From Candidatus Saccharimonadota bacterium (GTDB lineage: Bacteria > Patescibacteriota > Saccharimonadia > Saccharimonadales > OFTM59): a stretch of DNA of 55,899 bases. The position numbers and the translations under genes are program-made. The stretch is from contig JAJDCK010000017.1 of the NCBI GenBank assembly GCA_029260855.1, forward strand, positions 1 to 55,899, written 5' to 3'. Under the pieces are notes generated by a model that was not told the DNA's origin, made no database searches, and saw only the letters and a list, made by a program, of their open reading frames with translations. Of this stretch, positions 12,925-21,989 are shown piece by piece (positions within the stretch are counted from its first letter, which is position 1; each line of letters opens with the position of its first letter).

Positions 12925-13758
12925 TTATAGCTTTAGTAGTAAATATACTCCAAAAATGCCACTTACAAAAATAGTTAAGCCCACAATCACTACTTGCAGC
13001 ATCCCTTGAATTATTGATTTCTTGCTAAGCGGGTTGCGCCCGACAGAAGTAATCCCCGCTTTTACGCCTCCAAAAAGCAAGCTGGCCGCAATCGCAGTAC
13101 TGACAAAAAATATAACAAGACCCATATAGATACGGGGAGGTTCAACCGGCTTCCCGGCTATATCTTCCGCAGCACGACCTAAGAAGTCCGGCAAACTAGC
13201 CGCTGATTTTTGTGTCGGGTTACGCGCTACTTGTATATCCACCCGCACGCGGCCCACATTAATCGTTCTATCCCCTACCTTTGTTGAGCTAACCACGCCA
13301 TTATGACCATCAAACAGCTCTAGAGCCCTGCCAGCTACGTAAGGCTGTTGGTCATCTACTCGCATACCAACTCCATCCAATGAAGAGGTTGTTATGTAAT
13401 CACCGGGGTTGATTATCCCGTTTTGGTCACTCACCAACACGTCATACTTGCCTACGGTAGCCACGAACACTTTTTGGTCTTCGGCCGATAGTGTTACCGG
13501 AGCGTCATTAGCGTCTACAACGACACCGTGTAATTTATCAGCATGCGTTGAACTGACAGCTTCTACCGTGCTTGTATCGGAATCCTTAATCCCGACCAGC
13601 ATGCCTCGCTGTAGGGCGCCCTCGGCGCTATTGTATCCTTGCGTTACCGCTTGCGCCGATAGCAAGCCTCTTGAACTCAGCACTATCAATAAAATCAGCA
13701 TGCAAAGCGCCAGGACGCGGTAAAGCGGAAAGAGGCGTAGAATTTTTTCTTTTATCAT
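12925..13758 (-). CDS. Extracytoplasmic beta-rich domain fused to a degenerate ATP synthase c-subunit-like hairpin
   Basis: N-terminal signal/TM, ~190-aa extracytoplasmic domain, then two TMs flanking 'SVGRNPLSKKS' (c-subunit polar-loop signature); first gene of the F1 operon. Confidence 0.65.
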   Translation of the reverse strand: MIKEKILRLFPLYRVLALCMLILLIVLSSRGLLSAQAVTQGYNSAEGALQRGMLVGIKDSDTSTVEAVSSTHADKLHGVVVDANDAPVTLSAEDQKVFVATVGKYDVLVSDQNGIINPGDYITTSSLDGVGMRVDDQQPYVAGRALELFDGHNGVVSSTKVGDRTINVGRVRVDIQVARNPTQKSAASLPDFLGRAAEDIAGKPVEPPRIYMGLVIFFVSTAIAASLLFGGVKAGITSVGRNPLSKKSIIQGMLQVVIVGLTIFVSGIFGVYLLLKL

Positions 13759-13789
13759 TTTATAATTTCAGTTAAATCATATCCATTAT

Positions 13790-13808
13790 ACCTGATACCA
13801 CCTCAGGT
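13790..13808. promoter_or_regulatory. Inverted repeat ACCTGA-N7-TCAGGT inside the probable promoter of the F1-like operon
   Basis: Minus strand reads TTGATT-N18-TATAAT with the repeat in the spacer. Confidence 0.45.
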
Positions 13809-13810
13809 AA

Positions 13811-14953
13811 TCAAATAATCGCCAGGATACTTCTAATAGTTTTGATGATAGCTGGTTTGGTCGTAGAGCGACCGATAGTAAAACGCAGCGAGGCTTGAGC
13901 CTTATTATCATTGAGTCCAATGGCTTTTAATACGTAGGAGGGCTCATCACTACTAGCACTGCAAGCTGAGCCTACCGCGCATTGGATGCCTGCCTCATCA
14001 AGTAACATCATCAATCGCTCATTGTCCTGGCCAGCAAAGGTTACGTGTATGTTGTTTGGTAGTCGCGACTTAAGCGATCCGTTAATGATAGAGTCCGGAA
14101 ATTCTTGAGACAATAAGGCGATGAACTCGTCTCTCAGCTCTTGTACGCGACGCGATTCGTCTGAGCGCATACTTTGAGCTTTATCAAGCGCGGCACTTAA
14201 CCCGATGATATTAGCCACATTTTCAGTACCACTGCGTTTATCGTTTTCCTGTCCACCGCCCACTATCAAAGGCGTTAAGGAAATTCCTGACTTAACAAAC
14301 AAAGCTCCGCTCTGTTTTGGGCCGTATATTTTCCCTCCGTTAAGTGTCATCATATCAACGCCAAGCTTGGACACATGCAGGTCCAGGTAGTTGCCAGCCT
14401 GTGCGGCGTCCGTATGAAAATATAAAGGCAGCTTTATGCCCCGTTTTTGGCGGTCTTTTTTAATTTCTTCCAGGGCTTTCGCGATTCGGCGCAAGGGCTC
14501 TATTGTACCGATTTCATTATTTGCATACATAATGCTCACTAACACAGTTTTATCGTTAACAGCTGTTTCTAGCGACGCCAAGTCAATTACTCCGTCTGGC
14601 TGAACCTTAGCGACACGGTTGTCGTAGCGCTTTGACGGTTTTAAAACAGATTCGTGTTCAATGGTGCTAACTACAATATTGGCATCAGGATAGGTACCCA
14701 TGACTCCCATAATGGCCAGGTTGTTGGCTTCGGTTCCGCCGGCAGTAAATATAATTTCACCTGAACGTGCGCCAAGCCAATGAGCTACACGTTCTCTTGC
14801 GCTTTGAATATCTTTTGTAATTATTTTTGCCGCTAAATAAGTAGCTGACGGGTTATGAAATTTTTCGGTAAAGTACGGTTCCATGCAAGTCAGAACATCT
14901 CGGTCCAACGGCGTGGCTGCAGCATAATCAAGGTATATAGATTTCTTGGTCAT
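13811..14953 (-). CDS. Cysteine desulfurase (NifS/IscS family)
   Basis: YLDYAAATPL, TAGGTEANN, HTDAAQA, GSACSA motifs. Confidence 0.92.
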   Translation of the reverse strand: MTKKSIYLDYAAATPLDRDVLTCMEPYFTEKFHNPSATYLAAKIITKDIQSARERVAHWLGARSGEIIFTAGGTEANNLAIMGVMGTYPDANIVVSTIEHESVLKPSKRYDNRVAKVQPDGVIDLASLETAVNDKTVLVSIMYANNEIGTIEPLRRIAKALEEIKKDRQKRGIKLPLYFHTDAAQAGNYLDLHVSKLGVDMMTLNGGKIYGPKQSGALFVKSGISLTPLIVGGGQENDKRSGTENVANIIGLSAALDKAQSMRSDESRRVQELRDEFIALLSQEFPDSIINGSLKSRLPNNIHVTFAGQDNERLMMLLDEAGIQCAVGSACSASSDEPSYVLKAIGLNDNKAQASLRFTIGRSTTKPAIIKTIRSILAII

Positions 14954-14974
14954 GCTGTTTAGATTACTATAAAA

Positions 14975-15343
14975 TTAGGCAACTGTAGCGTAGAGCTCGG
15001 CTTTAACTCGGTCACGGTAAAGCTGGGTAGCGTCAACCAAGCGATCCAGCTCTTGGCCGCTGACCTTTTGGTACTGTCCATTTTGAGACTTCAGGATAAC
15101 GTCAGGCCGCACGTCATAGCGCGTAGTCTTAATTTGGCGCTGCCCAGTTTGGTCAACCCACTCCTCGTGCCAAACCCAGGTGTGCTCGTCCAGGCAAAAG
15201 AATTCTCGGCGGCCGCCAGGACGAACAGGGCCAAACAACTGGCCACCTATCCTGGCCTCGTGCCGTAGTAGTTTACGATAAAGGTCCGCGCGGCGTTCTG
15301 CCTGCTTTTGAGCAACTATGCTATCAAACAGTTTGCGCAGCAT
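14975..15343 (-). CDS. Conserved hypothetical protein
   Basis: Intact ORF sharing the 15343 boundary with its neighbour in a minus-strand operon. Confidence 0.55.
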   Translation of the reverse strand: MLRKLFDSIVAQKQAERRADLYRKLLRHEARIGGQLFGPVRPGGRREFFCLDEHTWVWHEEWVDQTGQRQIKTTRYDVRPDVILKSQNGQYQKVSGQELDRLVDATQLYRDRVKAELYATVA

Positions 15344-15663
15344 CAGCCAGTCTCCCTAAATTCTTGTGCCATGTTGGCGAGCGATACAGCTGATGGTTGA
15401 GCTTCGCTGTTAGCCCGACTTCTATATTCATCCAAGCTATGTACATTTGCTGCCCCACTGTCAACAGGCGCCGCCGGGGCAATTTCTAGAGGCGGTCTTT
15501 CACCGAATAGTGTGACATATGGGCTGGAGCGTTCCTGCTGCTGAACCCGTAGTACAGAAGCTGCTGCTGCGTTTATTATTCTTTGGCGTTGAGCCACAGA
15601 GTCAATACGCCCATGTTGTTGCTCAGGGTTTGGTGAGCCTAAACCATAAATCGTTGCAGTCAT
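15343..15663 (-). CDS. Hypothetical protein
   Basis: Intact ORF overlapping both neighbours by 1-4 nt. Confidence 0.5.
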   Translation of the reverse strand: MTATIYGLGSPNPEQQHGRIDSVAQRQRIINAAAASVLRVQQQERSSPYVTLFGERPPLEIAPAAPVDSGAANVHSLDEYRSRANSEAQPSAVSLANMAQEFRETG

Positions 15664-16481
15664 GATAGTTGAAATAATTCCTTTGCATTCGTGGTCGTGA
15701 CACTAGCCAGTTTACTCAAGGACTCTCCTCGGAGTTGGCATAAAAATTCTGCAGTCGCTCGCACATGTTTTGTCTGGCAGATTGTACCACGGTAAGGAGC
15801 TGGTGTCAAGAACGGAGCATCGGTTTCAAGAAGTAATTTATCAATCGGCACAGACTTTGCCGCTTCTAGATGCCTCTTGTCTTTAGTAAAAGTCATAATG
15901 CCGTTCAGGCCGACGTACAGGCCACGAGCTATGATTTGTTCTAGATCCTCTAAAACGCTACTAAAACTGTGTATAACGCCTCTAGTCCCTTTATATTCAT
16001 CAAAAATAGACCAAAAATCAGCAAACGCGTCCCGGACATGAAATATTAAGGGCAGATCGTGTTCCTGAGCTAACTCCAAATGAAAACGTAAAAGCTTTTG
16101 CTGGTCCGCTGTGGAGGAATGGTCGTAATGGTAATCAAGTCCGCATTCGCCAATCGCCACTACTTTGCGATTATCTAGCAAATTGCGAATTTTTTGCAAT
16201 TTGTCCGGAGCGTTTACGTAGTCTTTAGCTTCGTGAGGATGGACCCCAACGCTTGCCCACAAACCTTGTCTAGCCTGCACAAACCTCACAGCCACAACAC
16301 TGTCCTCAAGCGTAGTTCCGACGCAGACTATGTGGCCAACACCCCGGTCTGCGGCCTGCCGAATCATCGTATCGGCGTCCACGCCCGAATCTTTTTTCCA
16401 GATTCCACGAATTAAATTAGCTTCCGGCAGCCCAGCCGTGGCCTCCTGTATATGGCAATGAGTATCAAACAGCTCTAGCAT
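15660..16481 (-). CDS. tatD: TatD family deoxyribonuclease
   Basis: MLELFDTHCHI..., GECGLDYHYD, LLLETDAPFLTP; start moved to the ATG at 16481 because the longer ORF overlaps metG. Confidence 0.9.
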   Translation of the reverse strand: MLELFDTHCHIQEATAGLPEANLIRGIWKKDSGVDADTMIRQAADRGVGHIVCVGTTLEDSVVAVRFVQARQGLWASVGVHPHEAKDYVNAPDKLQKIRNLLDNRKVVAIGECGLDYHYDHSSTADQQKLLRFHLELAQEHDLPLIFHVRDAFADFWSIFDEYKGTRGVIHSFSSVLEDLEQIIARGLYVGLNGIMTFTKDKRHLEAAKSVPIDKLLLETDAPFLTPAPYRGTICQTKHVRATAEFLCQLRGESLSKLASVTTTNAKELFQLS

Positions 16482-16482
16482 T

Positions 16483-17928
16483 TTATGTAGTTGAAGCTGT
16501 TTCCTTTCGGGGGAATAGGCTGGTTTCAGTTGGACGGATGATACCTTCTCCGAAAATGTGAATAATTTTTTCGGCTGTTTCAGGCAAAAAGGGCTTAAGC
16601 AATTCAGCAATTTCAAGCAAACAGCTGACCTGATATGCTAAAACTTCACGCAAATGGTCTGGGTCATCGGCTTTGTGGATTTTCCAGGGCTTTTCTTCGT
16701 CAATATACTGATTTAAGCCCCGAACCTGCTCCCACAACTCATTCAATGCCTGGTCAAAACGATAATCCTCTAAGGCGGTACGATATTGTGCTGTGTCGTG
16801 TTCTGCAGGTGGTATATCCCCGATGAGGCCGTTTTGGTACTGTGTGATCATGGCCACGGTACGTTGCACGGCATTACCAAGCTCGTTGCCTAATTCGTTA
16901 TTATAGGCGCTGTGTAGCTTAGCCCAGCTGAAGTCACCGTCATCATAGCTTGGTACATGTCGTAAAAAGTAATACCTAAACGCGTCAACACCGTACTCGT
17001 CAACTACCTGTTTAGGATGGATTACGTTTCCGAGGCTCTTACTCATCTTATGGCCTTCAACCGTTATAAATCCGTGTACAAACAAATCTTTTGGCAAAGG
17101 CAATCCAAGCGCTAGCAACATGCCCGGCCAAATCGCAGCATGAAAACGTAAAATGTCCTTGCCGATGACCTGCACATTAGCTGGCCAAAATTCTTTGAAG
17201 TCTTTGTGTTCCGGATAGCCCAGTACGGTTATATAGTTCATCAACGCTTCAAACCAAACATACATAACCTGATTTTCATCGCCTGGCACAGGTATACCCC
17301 AACTAATTTTCTCTTTTGGCCGCGAGATACTTATATCGTCTAGGCCGCTTTTCAGTACTTGGTCAATCTCGTGCTTACGAGTATTTGGCAGCACGCGGAA
17401 CTTTCCGTTTTCTAATGCTTCCTGTATCTGTTGCGTGTATTTACTAAGTTTAAAAAAATAGTTCTCTTCTTCGATCTTTTCATAAGGCTTGTTGTGGTGC
17501 GGGCATACGCCTTTGTTTTCCTTTGCGATGGCTTCAGTCACAAACGCTTCACAGCCCGTGCAATACAAACCACTATATTTACCCTTATAGATGTCCTTTT
17601 CCAGCGCTTTCCAGATTAGCCCGGCACGTTGTTCGTGGCCCGGGTCTGTCGTTCTGATAAAACGATCGTTGCTAATATTAAGCAGCTTAGCTACATCACT
17701 GAATTGTTTGCTGATTTCGTCACTGAACTGTTTTGGCGTTTTACCTTGTTCGGCGGCTTTTTCGGCTACTTTCCCCCCATGCTCGTCTGTTCCTGTGCTA
17801 AAGATTACGGTTTTGCCTTGTTGTCGGGCATAACGAGCCATAACATCACCGTGCAACAGCTCCATGCCAAAGCCGATGTGCGGCTCACCGTTAACATAGG
17901 GAATAGAAGTAGTCACATAGTAATTCAT
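16483..17928 (-). CDS. metG: Methionyl-tRNA synthetase
   Basis: TTSIPYVNGEPHIGF, GTDEHG, KMSKSLGNVI. Confidence 0.95.
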   Translation of the reverse strand: MNYYVTTSIPYVNGEPHIGFGMELLHGDVMARYARQQGKTVIFSTGTDEHGGKVAEKAAEQGKTPKQFSDEISKQFSDVAKLLNISNDRFIRTTDPGHEQRAGLIWKALEKDIYKGKYSGLYCTGCEAFVTEAIAKENKGVCPHHNKPYEKIEEENYFFKLSKYTQQIQEALENGKFRVLPNTRKHEIDQVLKSGLDDISISRPKEKISWGIPVPGDENQVMYVWFEALMNYITVLGYPEHKDFKEFWPANVQVIGKDILRFHAAIWPGMLLALGLPLPKDLFVHGFITVEGHKMSKSLGNVIHPKQVVDEYGVDAFRYYFLRHVPSYDDGDFSWAKLHSAYNNELGNELGNAVQRTVAMITQYQNGLIGDIPPAEHDTAQYRTALEDYRFDQALNELWEQVRGLNQYIDEEKPWKIHKADDPDHLREVLAYQVSCLLEIAELLKPFLPETAEKIIHIFGEGIIRPTETSLFPRKETASTT

Positions 17929-17972
17929 AGAGTCCTTATTATAACAGCTATGGCTGGCAATAAATCAGGCTC

Positions 17973-18710
17973 TCAATCACGAGCCTTCGCTAACAGTCGC
18001 AATATCTCAAGGTACAGCCAGATAAGCGTCACCATTAAACCAAAAGCACTGTACCATTCCATGTATTTGGGCGCCCTGGCCTCCGCCCCTTGTTCGATAA
18101 AGTCAAAGTCCATTACAAGGTTTAGAGCGGCTATACCCACCACAAAGACCGAGAACAAGATACCTGCAGTACCGCTGTCCCAGATTAGCGGCAAACTGTT
18201 GCCAGTAAATATCCCGACGAGCAGGTTCACGATATAGTAAAGAGCAATGCCACCGGTTGCGGCCGTAACCGCCAGCTTAAAGTTCTCTGTAACTTTAATA
18301 AGACCGCTTTTATAAATAACAAGCATGCAGAAGAATATACCGAAGGTTAGCGACACAGCCATCATCACTATGCCGCCGTACTCAGCTTCAAATAATCTAG
18401 AGACGACACCCAGAAACAGTCCTTCTAAAATCACATAAATCGGGGTGGTGACTGGTGCCCAGGTTTTTTTAAAAATCGTAACGAGTGCAACAATAAACCC
18501 AAGTATCGGTGCGCCCATAACAAGCAAGGGAAGTGAGCTGCTGGTGCCTGAGGATAGTAAATTCCAGCCGACAACCGCGCTTGCAACACACATTAAAAGC
18601 GCCGTTAAGGATTTGTTAACTGCTCCGTTAAGGGTCATCGGCTCCCCGGCCGCTTCTAACCCGTAAAAAGTCTTTTTACTAAGGGCTGGGTTGCCTGTTT
18701 TGTACGCCAT
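17973..18710 (-). CDS. Bax inhibitor-1/YccA family membrane protein
   Basis: Seven-TM pattern, LGVVSRLFE and DFDFIEQG motifs. Confidence 0.8.
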   Translation of the reverse strand: MAYKTGNPALSKKTFYGLEAAGEPMTLNGAVNKSLTALLMCVASAVVGWNLLSSGTSSSLPLLVMGAPILGFIVALVTIFKKTWAPVTTPIYVILEGLFLGVVSRLFEAEYGGIVMMAVSLTFGIFFCMLVIYKSGLIKVTENFKLAVTAATGGIALYYIVNLLVGIFTGNSLPLIWDSGTAGILFSVFVVGIAALNLVMDFDFIEQGAEARAPKYMEWYSAFGLMVTLIWLYLEILRLLAKARD

Positions 18711-18767
18711 GTTTCCCTTTGTCCGTTAATATAAAAATTATAGCTTAATTTATCAGAAAAGTGATGG

Positions 18768-19114
18768 CTAATTTGGGGCAGCGGTTTCTAACTCTTTTAA
18801 TTTTAAGGATCTGTTTGGAATCGTAGGTTTTAGAAACTCAACTAATCGTTCAATAAATACTTGACTGCTTTTAATCACTTTGCTCATTGCAGTTGGCAAG
18901 TCTGGCCACTCAGCTTTATCAATCTCAGGGAATTCCTGCATATTGCCAGACCTTGGTGGCCATTCCATAGTGAACATATCTGGCTTTATCTGTGACACGT
19001 CTAGGCAGCCTCATCTTTCTTGGCATAAAATGGCCCGCCCATATGCCCGAGCAGCACCTTAACCTGCCCGTCTTCAATCTTATAAATCAACAACCCTGCA
19101 CTTTGTTTTGGCAT
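18768..19114 (-). pseudogene. NUDIX hydrolase with internal deletion removing the Nudix box
   Basis: 19114-19001 reads MPKQSAGLLIYKIEDGQVKVLLGHMGGPFYAKKDEAA*, then 18998-18768 in another frame reads (M)SQIKPDMFTMEWPPRSGNMQEFPEIDKAEWPDLPTA..., the N- and C-terminal ends of a Nudix protein. Confidence 0.75.
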
Positions 19115-19126
19115 TAGGTATCTAGA

Positions 19127-19660
19127 TTAGGTTTTATTATATTGCTCAATATACTGGTAAGACCATTCCGCCTGGTGCGACTGAATTCTGCCCGCATCTA
19201 GTAGAATACCAGTTGCGGCACCCATACCAATCACTTGAGTAAGGTCATATCCTTGGGATTTAAGTGCTGCTTCGCCGCCTTCTTCCCGGTTCAGCAAAAC
19301 AACAAACTCGGGTAATACCAACCCCGCTCCTTCGATAGGTCCGGTTACTTCTACTTTCGTATCAGTATTGCTTATCACGTTATTAAGCCCAATAACTCTA
19401 TCGCCTGATTGATACTGCCCCTCAATCGGCGGATGTTTGCCATAGCCCTTCTCCCCCTCAGGAGTTCTAAGGTACAAAAGCGAAACACCGTTTAAAAGTG
19501 CGACTGCCCCGACAACTGGATTCACGGCTTGCGGCAAATTAACAATGTGATCAAAGGAGTTTTTTGCCTGATCTAGACCATGCGCATAGCCTTCGACTGT
19601 TAATTTTGCCAGCCGTTTTTGCCTCTCTAGAGACATGTCAATTTTCGTAGAAAATGACAT
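19127..19660 (-). CDS. Orotate phosphoribosyltransferase-like protein with degenerate PRPP motif
   Basis: 'LLYLRTPEGEKGYGKHPPIEGQYQSGDRVIGLNNVI...' and 'FVVLLNREEGGEAALKSQGY' follow the OPRT pattern; adjacent to pyrF. Confidence 0.6.
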   Translation of the reverse strand: MSFSTKIDMSLERQKRLAKLTVEGYAHGLDQAKNSFDHIVNLPQAVNPVVGAVALLNGVSLLYLRTPEGEKGYGKHPPIEGQYQSGDRVIGLNNVISNTDTKVEVTGPIEGAGLVLPEFVVLLNREEGGEAALKSQGYDLTQVIGMGAATGILLDAGRIQSHQAEWSYQYIEQYNKT

Positions 19661-19803
19661 TACACCTCTCCCATTAAAAAAATTAGGCGACAGCCTGCCC
19701 GACTTTAATCTAATGAATTCTTCTTTTGATTTGACATAACCAAGCTCACCCTATCAAATAAGCCGACAACGAGTTCTTCTAGATGTTCGTACTGTGCCAT
19801 TGT

Positions 19804-20522
19804 TTACGCTTTGGCTGTCTCAAGTTCATGTACCAGCTCGTTAAATGCCCGCGCAGGGTCGACGGCCTTTGTGATTTGTCGCCCAATGACTAATAGGTTG
19901 GCCCCATCACGAATTGCGGCCGCTGGCGTACTGACACGTGCTTGATCTTGTACTTCGGAATTTGCTGATCGTGTTCCTGGAATCATGGCGAATAGGCTAG
20001 TGGTTTCTGGATTTTCTTTTATCATGCCCACTTCCTTAGGAGAAGACACAACTCCTTTGAGGCCAGCCCTTGCTGCCATTTCGGCCAATTGTTTAACTTT
20101 CTCTCTTGCTAAAGCACCAAAAATCTCCCTGCTTTCTTCATCCGTTATGGAAGTAAGTACAGTCACACCGAGCATTTTTATATCACCCGCTTCTTCTTGG
20201 GCTTGGTGCATTGCTTCCATGCCTGCAGTCGTATGCATAGTGATAGCGAAGGGCGGGTGCTCTAATTTTTTAAGGTTTTTCGCACGGCACCGACAACCGT
20301 ATTAGGAATATCATCAAGTTTAGCGTCAGCCACCCAATCCAGATCATATTCGGCGGCTATCTCAGAACAATACTGCCAGCTTGTAGCGCTAAATAGTTCT
20401 AAACCAAGCTTGACGTAGCGCGCTCCTGCTTCTTGGGCAATCCCAACGAGTCTCGCTGCCTCTTCTCTCGCAGATGTGTCAACAGCTAAAATAATTCGTT
20501 CTTCCATTCCTGGTTCCGGCAT
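19804..20522 (-). pseudogene. pyrF: Orotidine 5'-phosphate decarboxylase, split by a one-base frameshift
   Basis: 86-aa ORF ends ...DAKLDDIPNTVVGAVRKTLKN*; the next frame continues LKKLEHPPFAITMHTTAGMEAM...LGVTVLTS. Confidence 0.8.
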
Positions 20523-20566
20523 AACCTCTCATTTCTCCCGCCCGTTAGCTTGTTTTGATTATAAAT

Positions 20567-20722
20567 CTATACTGATGATAAATGCCATAGGTCACAGTGT
20601 TGGCATTTGTAGGCTTTTAGTTTTTTACCACTGCGCCACTCGAGTGTAGCTGCTGCACCTTGCGCTTGTGTCTTCTTGTCAAAAGCTAACTTGTCCGCAC
20701 ACGGCAGATCAGCTTTTTCCAT
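20567..20722 (-). CDS. Small Cys/His zinc-ribbon-like protein (51 aa)
   Basis: MEKADLPCADKLAFDKKTQAQGAAATLEWRSGKKLKAYKCQHCDLWHLSSV; start reassigned within the longer listed ORF. Confidence 0.6.
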   Translation of the reverse strand: MEKADLPCADKLAFDKKTQAQGAAATLEWRSGKKLKAYKCQHCDLWHLSSV

Positions 20723-21989
20723 CAATGTATTCTTGGCACAAACGTTCAAAGACTGCGTTCGTCCAACCAAAACCCGTCTGTGTCGGGTAAAGCCCCTTGA
20801 CCGGCGGCTTATCGGACTGTACGACATTGTACTTTTCCAGGAAAACTCCATGTCTGCTAAACCAATCAACGTTTGTTCTAATCCACTTCATGGCTATCCT
20901 GCGGGCGTCATCGTGATACCCGTATCGTCGTAAACCTTGGATCACTATCAAATGTAGTGGCGCCCAACCGTTGGGATACGCCCATTGCGTAGGTATGGTT
21001 CCGCGCACATACTGATTCAAAGGCTGAACATCAGTGGTTGCCAGCCCCCCGCGGTTCTCAAAACGCCGAAGCGACCTGACTAGCTCCTTAGCTCTTTTGT
21101 CGTCTACCATTCCGGCCCACATTGGAAAATAGCTTGCTAGCGACGAAACATTTCCGCGTTTTTCTTTCTCGTAGTTGTAGTCATAATAAAGGTCCCTCAA
21201 CTCGCTCCACATAAGCTCGTTCATGGTTTTATTGCGGGCAGCAGCCGCAACCTCCCAGTAAGACACCTGGCGCCGATCGCCCAGCAGACGATAGTAACGC
21301 GCAAAGTCTGTTTCATACTTAAAAAGCATTGCGTTTAGATCAACCGGAAGATAGTTAAGGCACTTGTGATTGAAGCGCGGGGTCATATCCCAGCCGCTTT
21401 CGGCTTCTGCTAAGTTGTGCTGATAATTTATATCGTAAAAACGGCTTAAGTCACGATAGACTTTGCGAGCATTCGGCTTTTTTGTCCCCATCCATACGAT
21501 CTCGTATTCCTGTTCAGCAATTGGCATACACTGCTGTAGCCACTCAATACTCATGTTGTATTTATCGTAAACTTCCCAGATAAACGTAGTTAGTAGTGGG
21601 GGCTGGCTTCTCCCCATCAAAAAAGTACGCGACGCATTAGGAATAATCTTGTACCGTTTAAACATAAATAGCATATTTTCAAGCATCCCTAACACCAGTT
21701 CTTTGTGCTCTTCGTCCATAATACCCTGGACCATGAAGTAACTGTCCCAGTAGTACATCTCGTTGTAATCAAACTCCGTGCCTACTTCGTACGAAGGCAC
21801 GAGATAAGGTTTAGGTAGACCGATCAGGCTATCTTCATCTTTAGGGCAATAGCGCTGCAGTTTCTCCCAGTACTGACTAATGTATGCTCGGGCAGGCCTT
21901 ACATCATCAACCGTCAGTTCGTGAGATGACTTAAAAAGCTGGAAGTTTCGCACTCTACGGACAGCATCGTTGGCAGGATTCAAGATCAT
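20709..21989 (-). CDS. GH37 trehalase-like (alpha/alpha)6 protein
   Basis: YYWDSYF, ESGWDMTPRF, QWAYPNGWAP, GFGWTNAV align with GH37 signatures. Confidence 0.8.
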   Translation of the reverse strand: MILNPANDAVRRVRNFQLFKSSHELTVDDVRPARAYISQYWEKLQRYCPKDEDSLIGLPKPYLVPSYEVGTEFDYNEMYYWDSYFMVQGIMDEEHKELVLGMLENMLFMFKRYKIIPNASRTFLMGRSQPPLLTTFIWEVYDKYNMSIEWLQQCMPIAEQEYEIVWMGTKKPNARKVYRDLSRFYDINYQHNLAEAESGWDMTPRFNHKCLNYLPVDLNAMLFKYETDFARYYRLLGDRRQVSYWEVAAAARNKTMNELMWSELRDLYYDYNYEKEKRGNVSSLASYFPMWAGMVDDKRAKELVRSLRRFENRGGLATTDVQPLNQYVRGTIPTQWAYPNGWAPLHLIVIQGLRRYGYHDDARRIAMKWIRTNVDWFSRHGVFLEKYNVVQSDKPPVKGLYPTQTGFGWTNAVFERLCQEYIDGKS

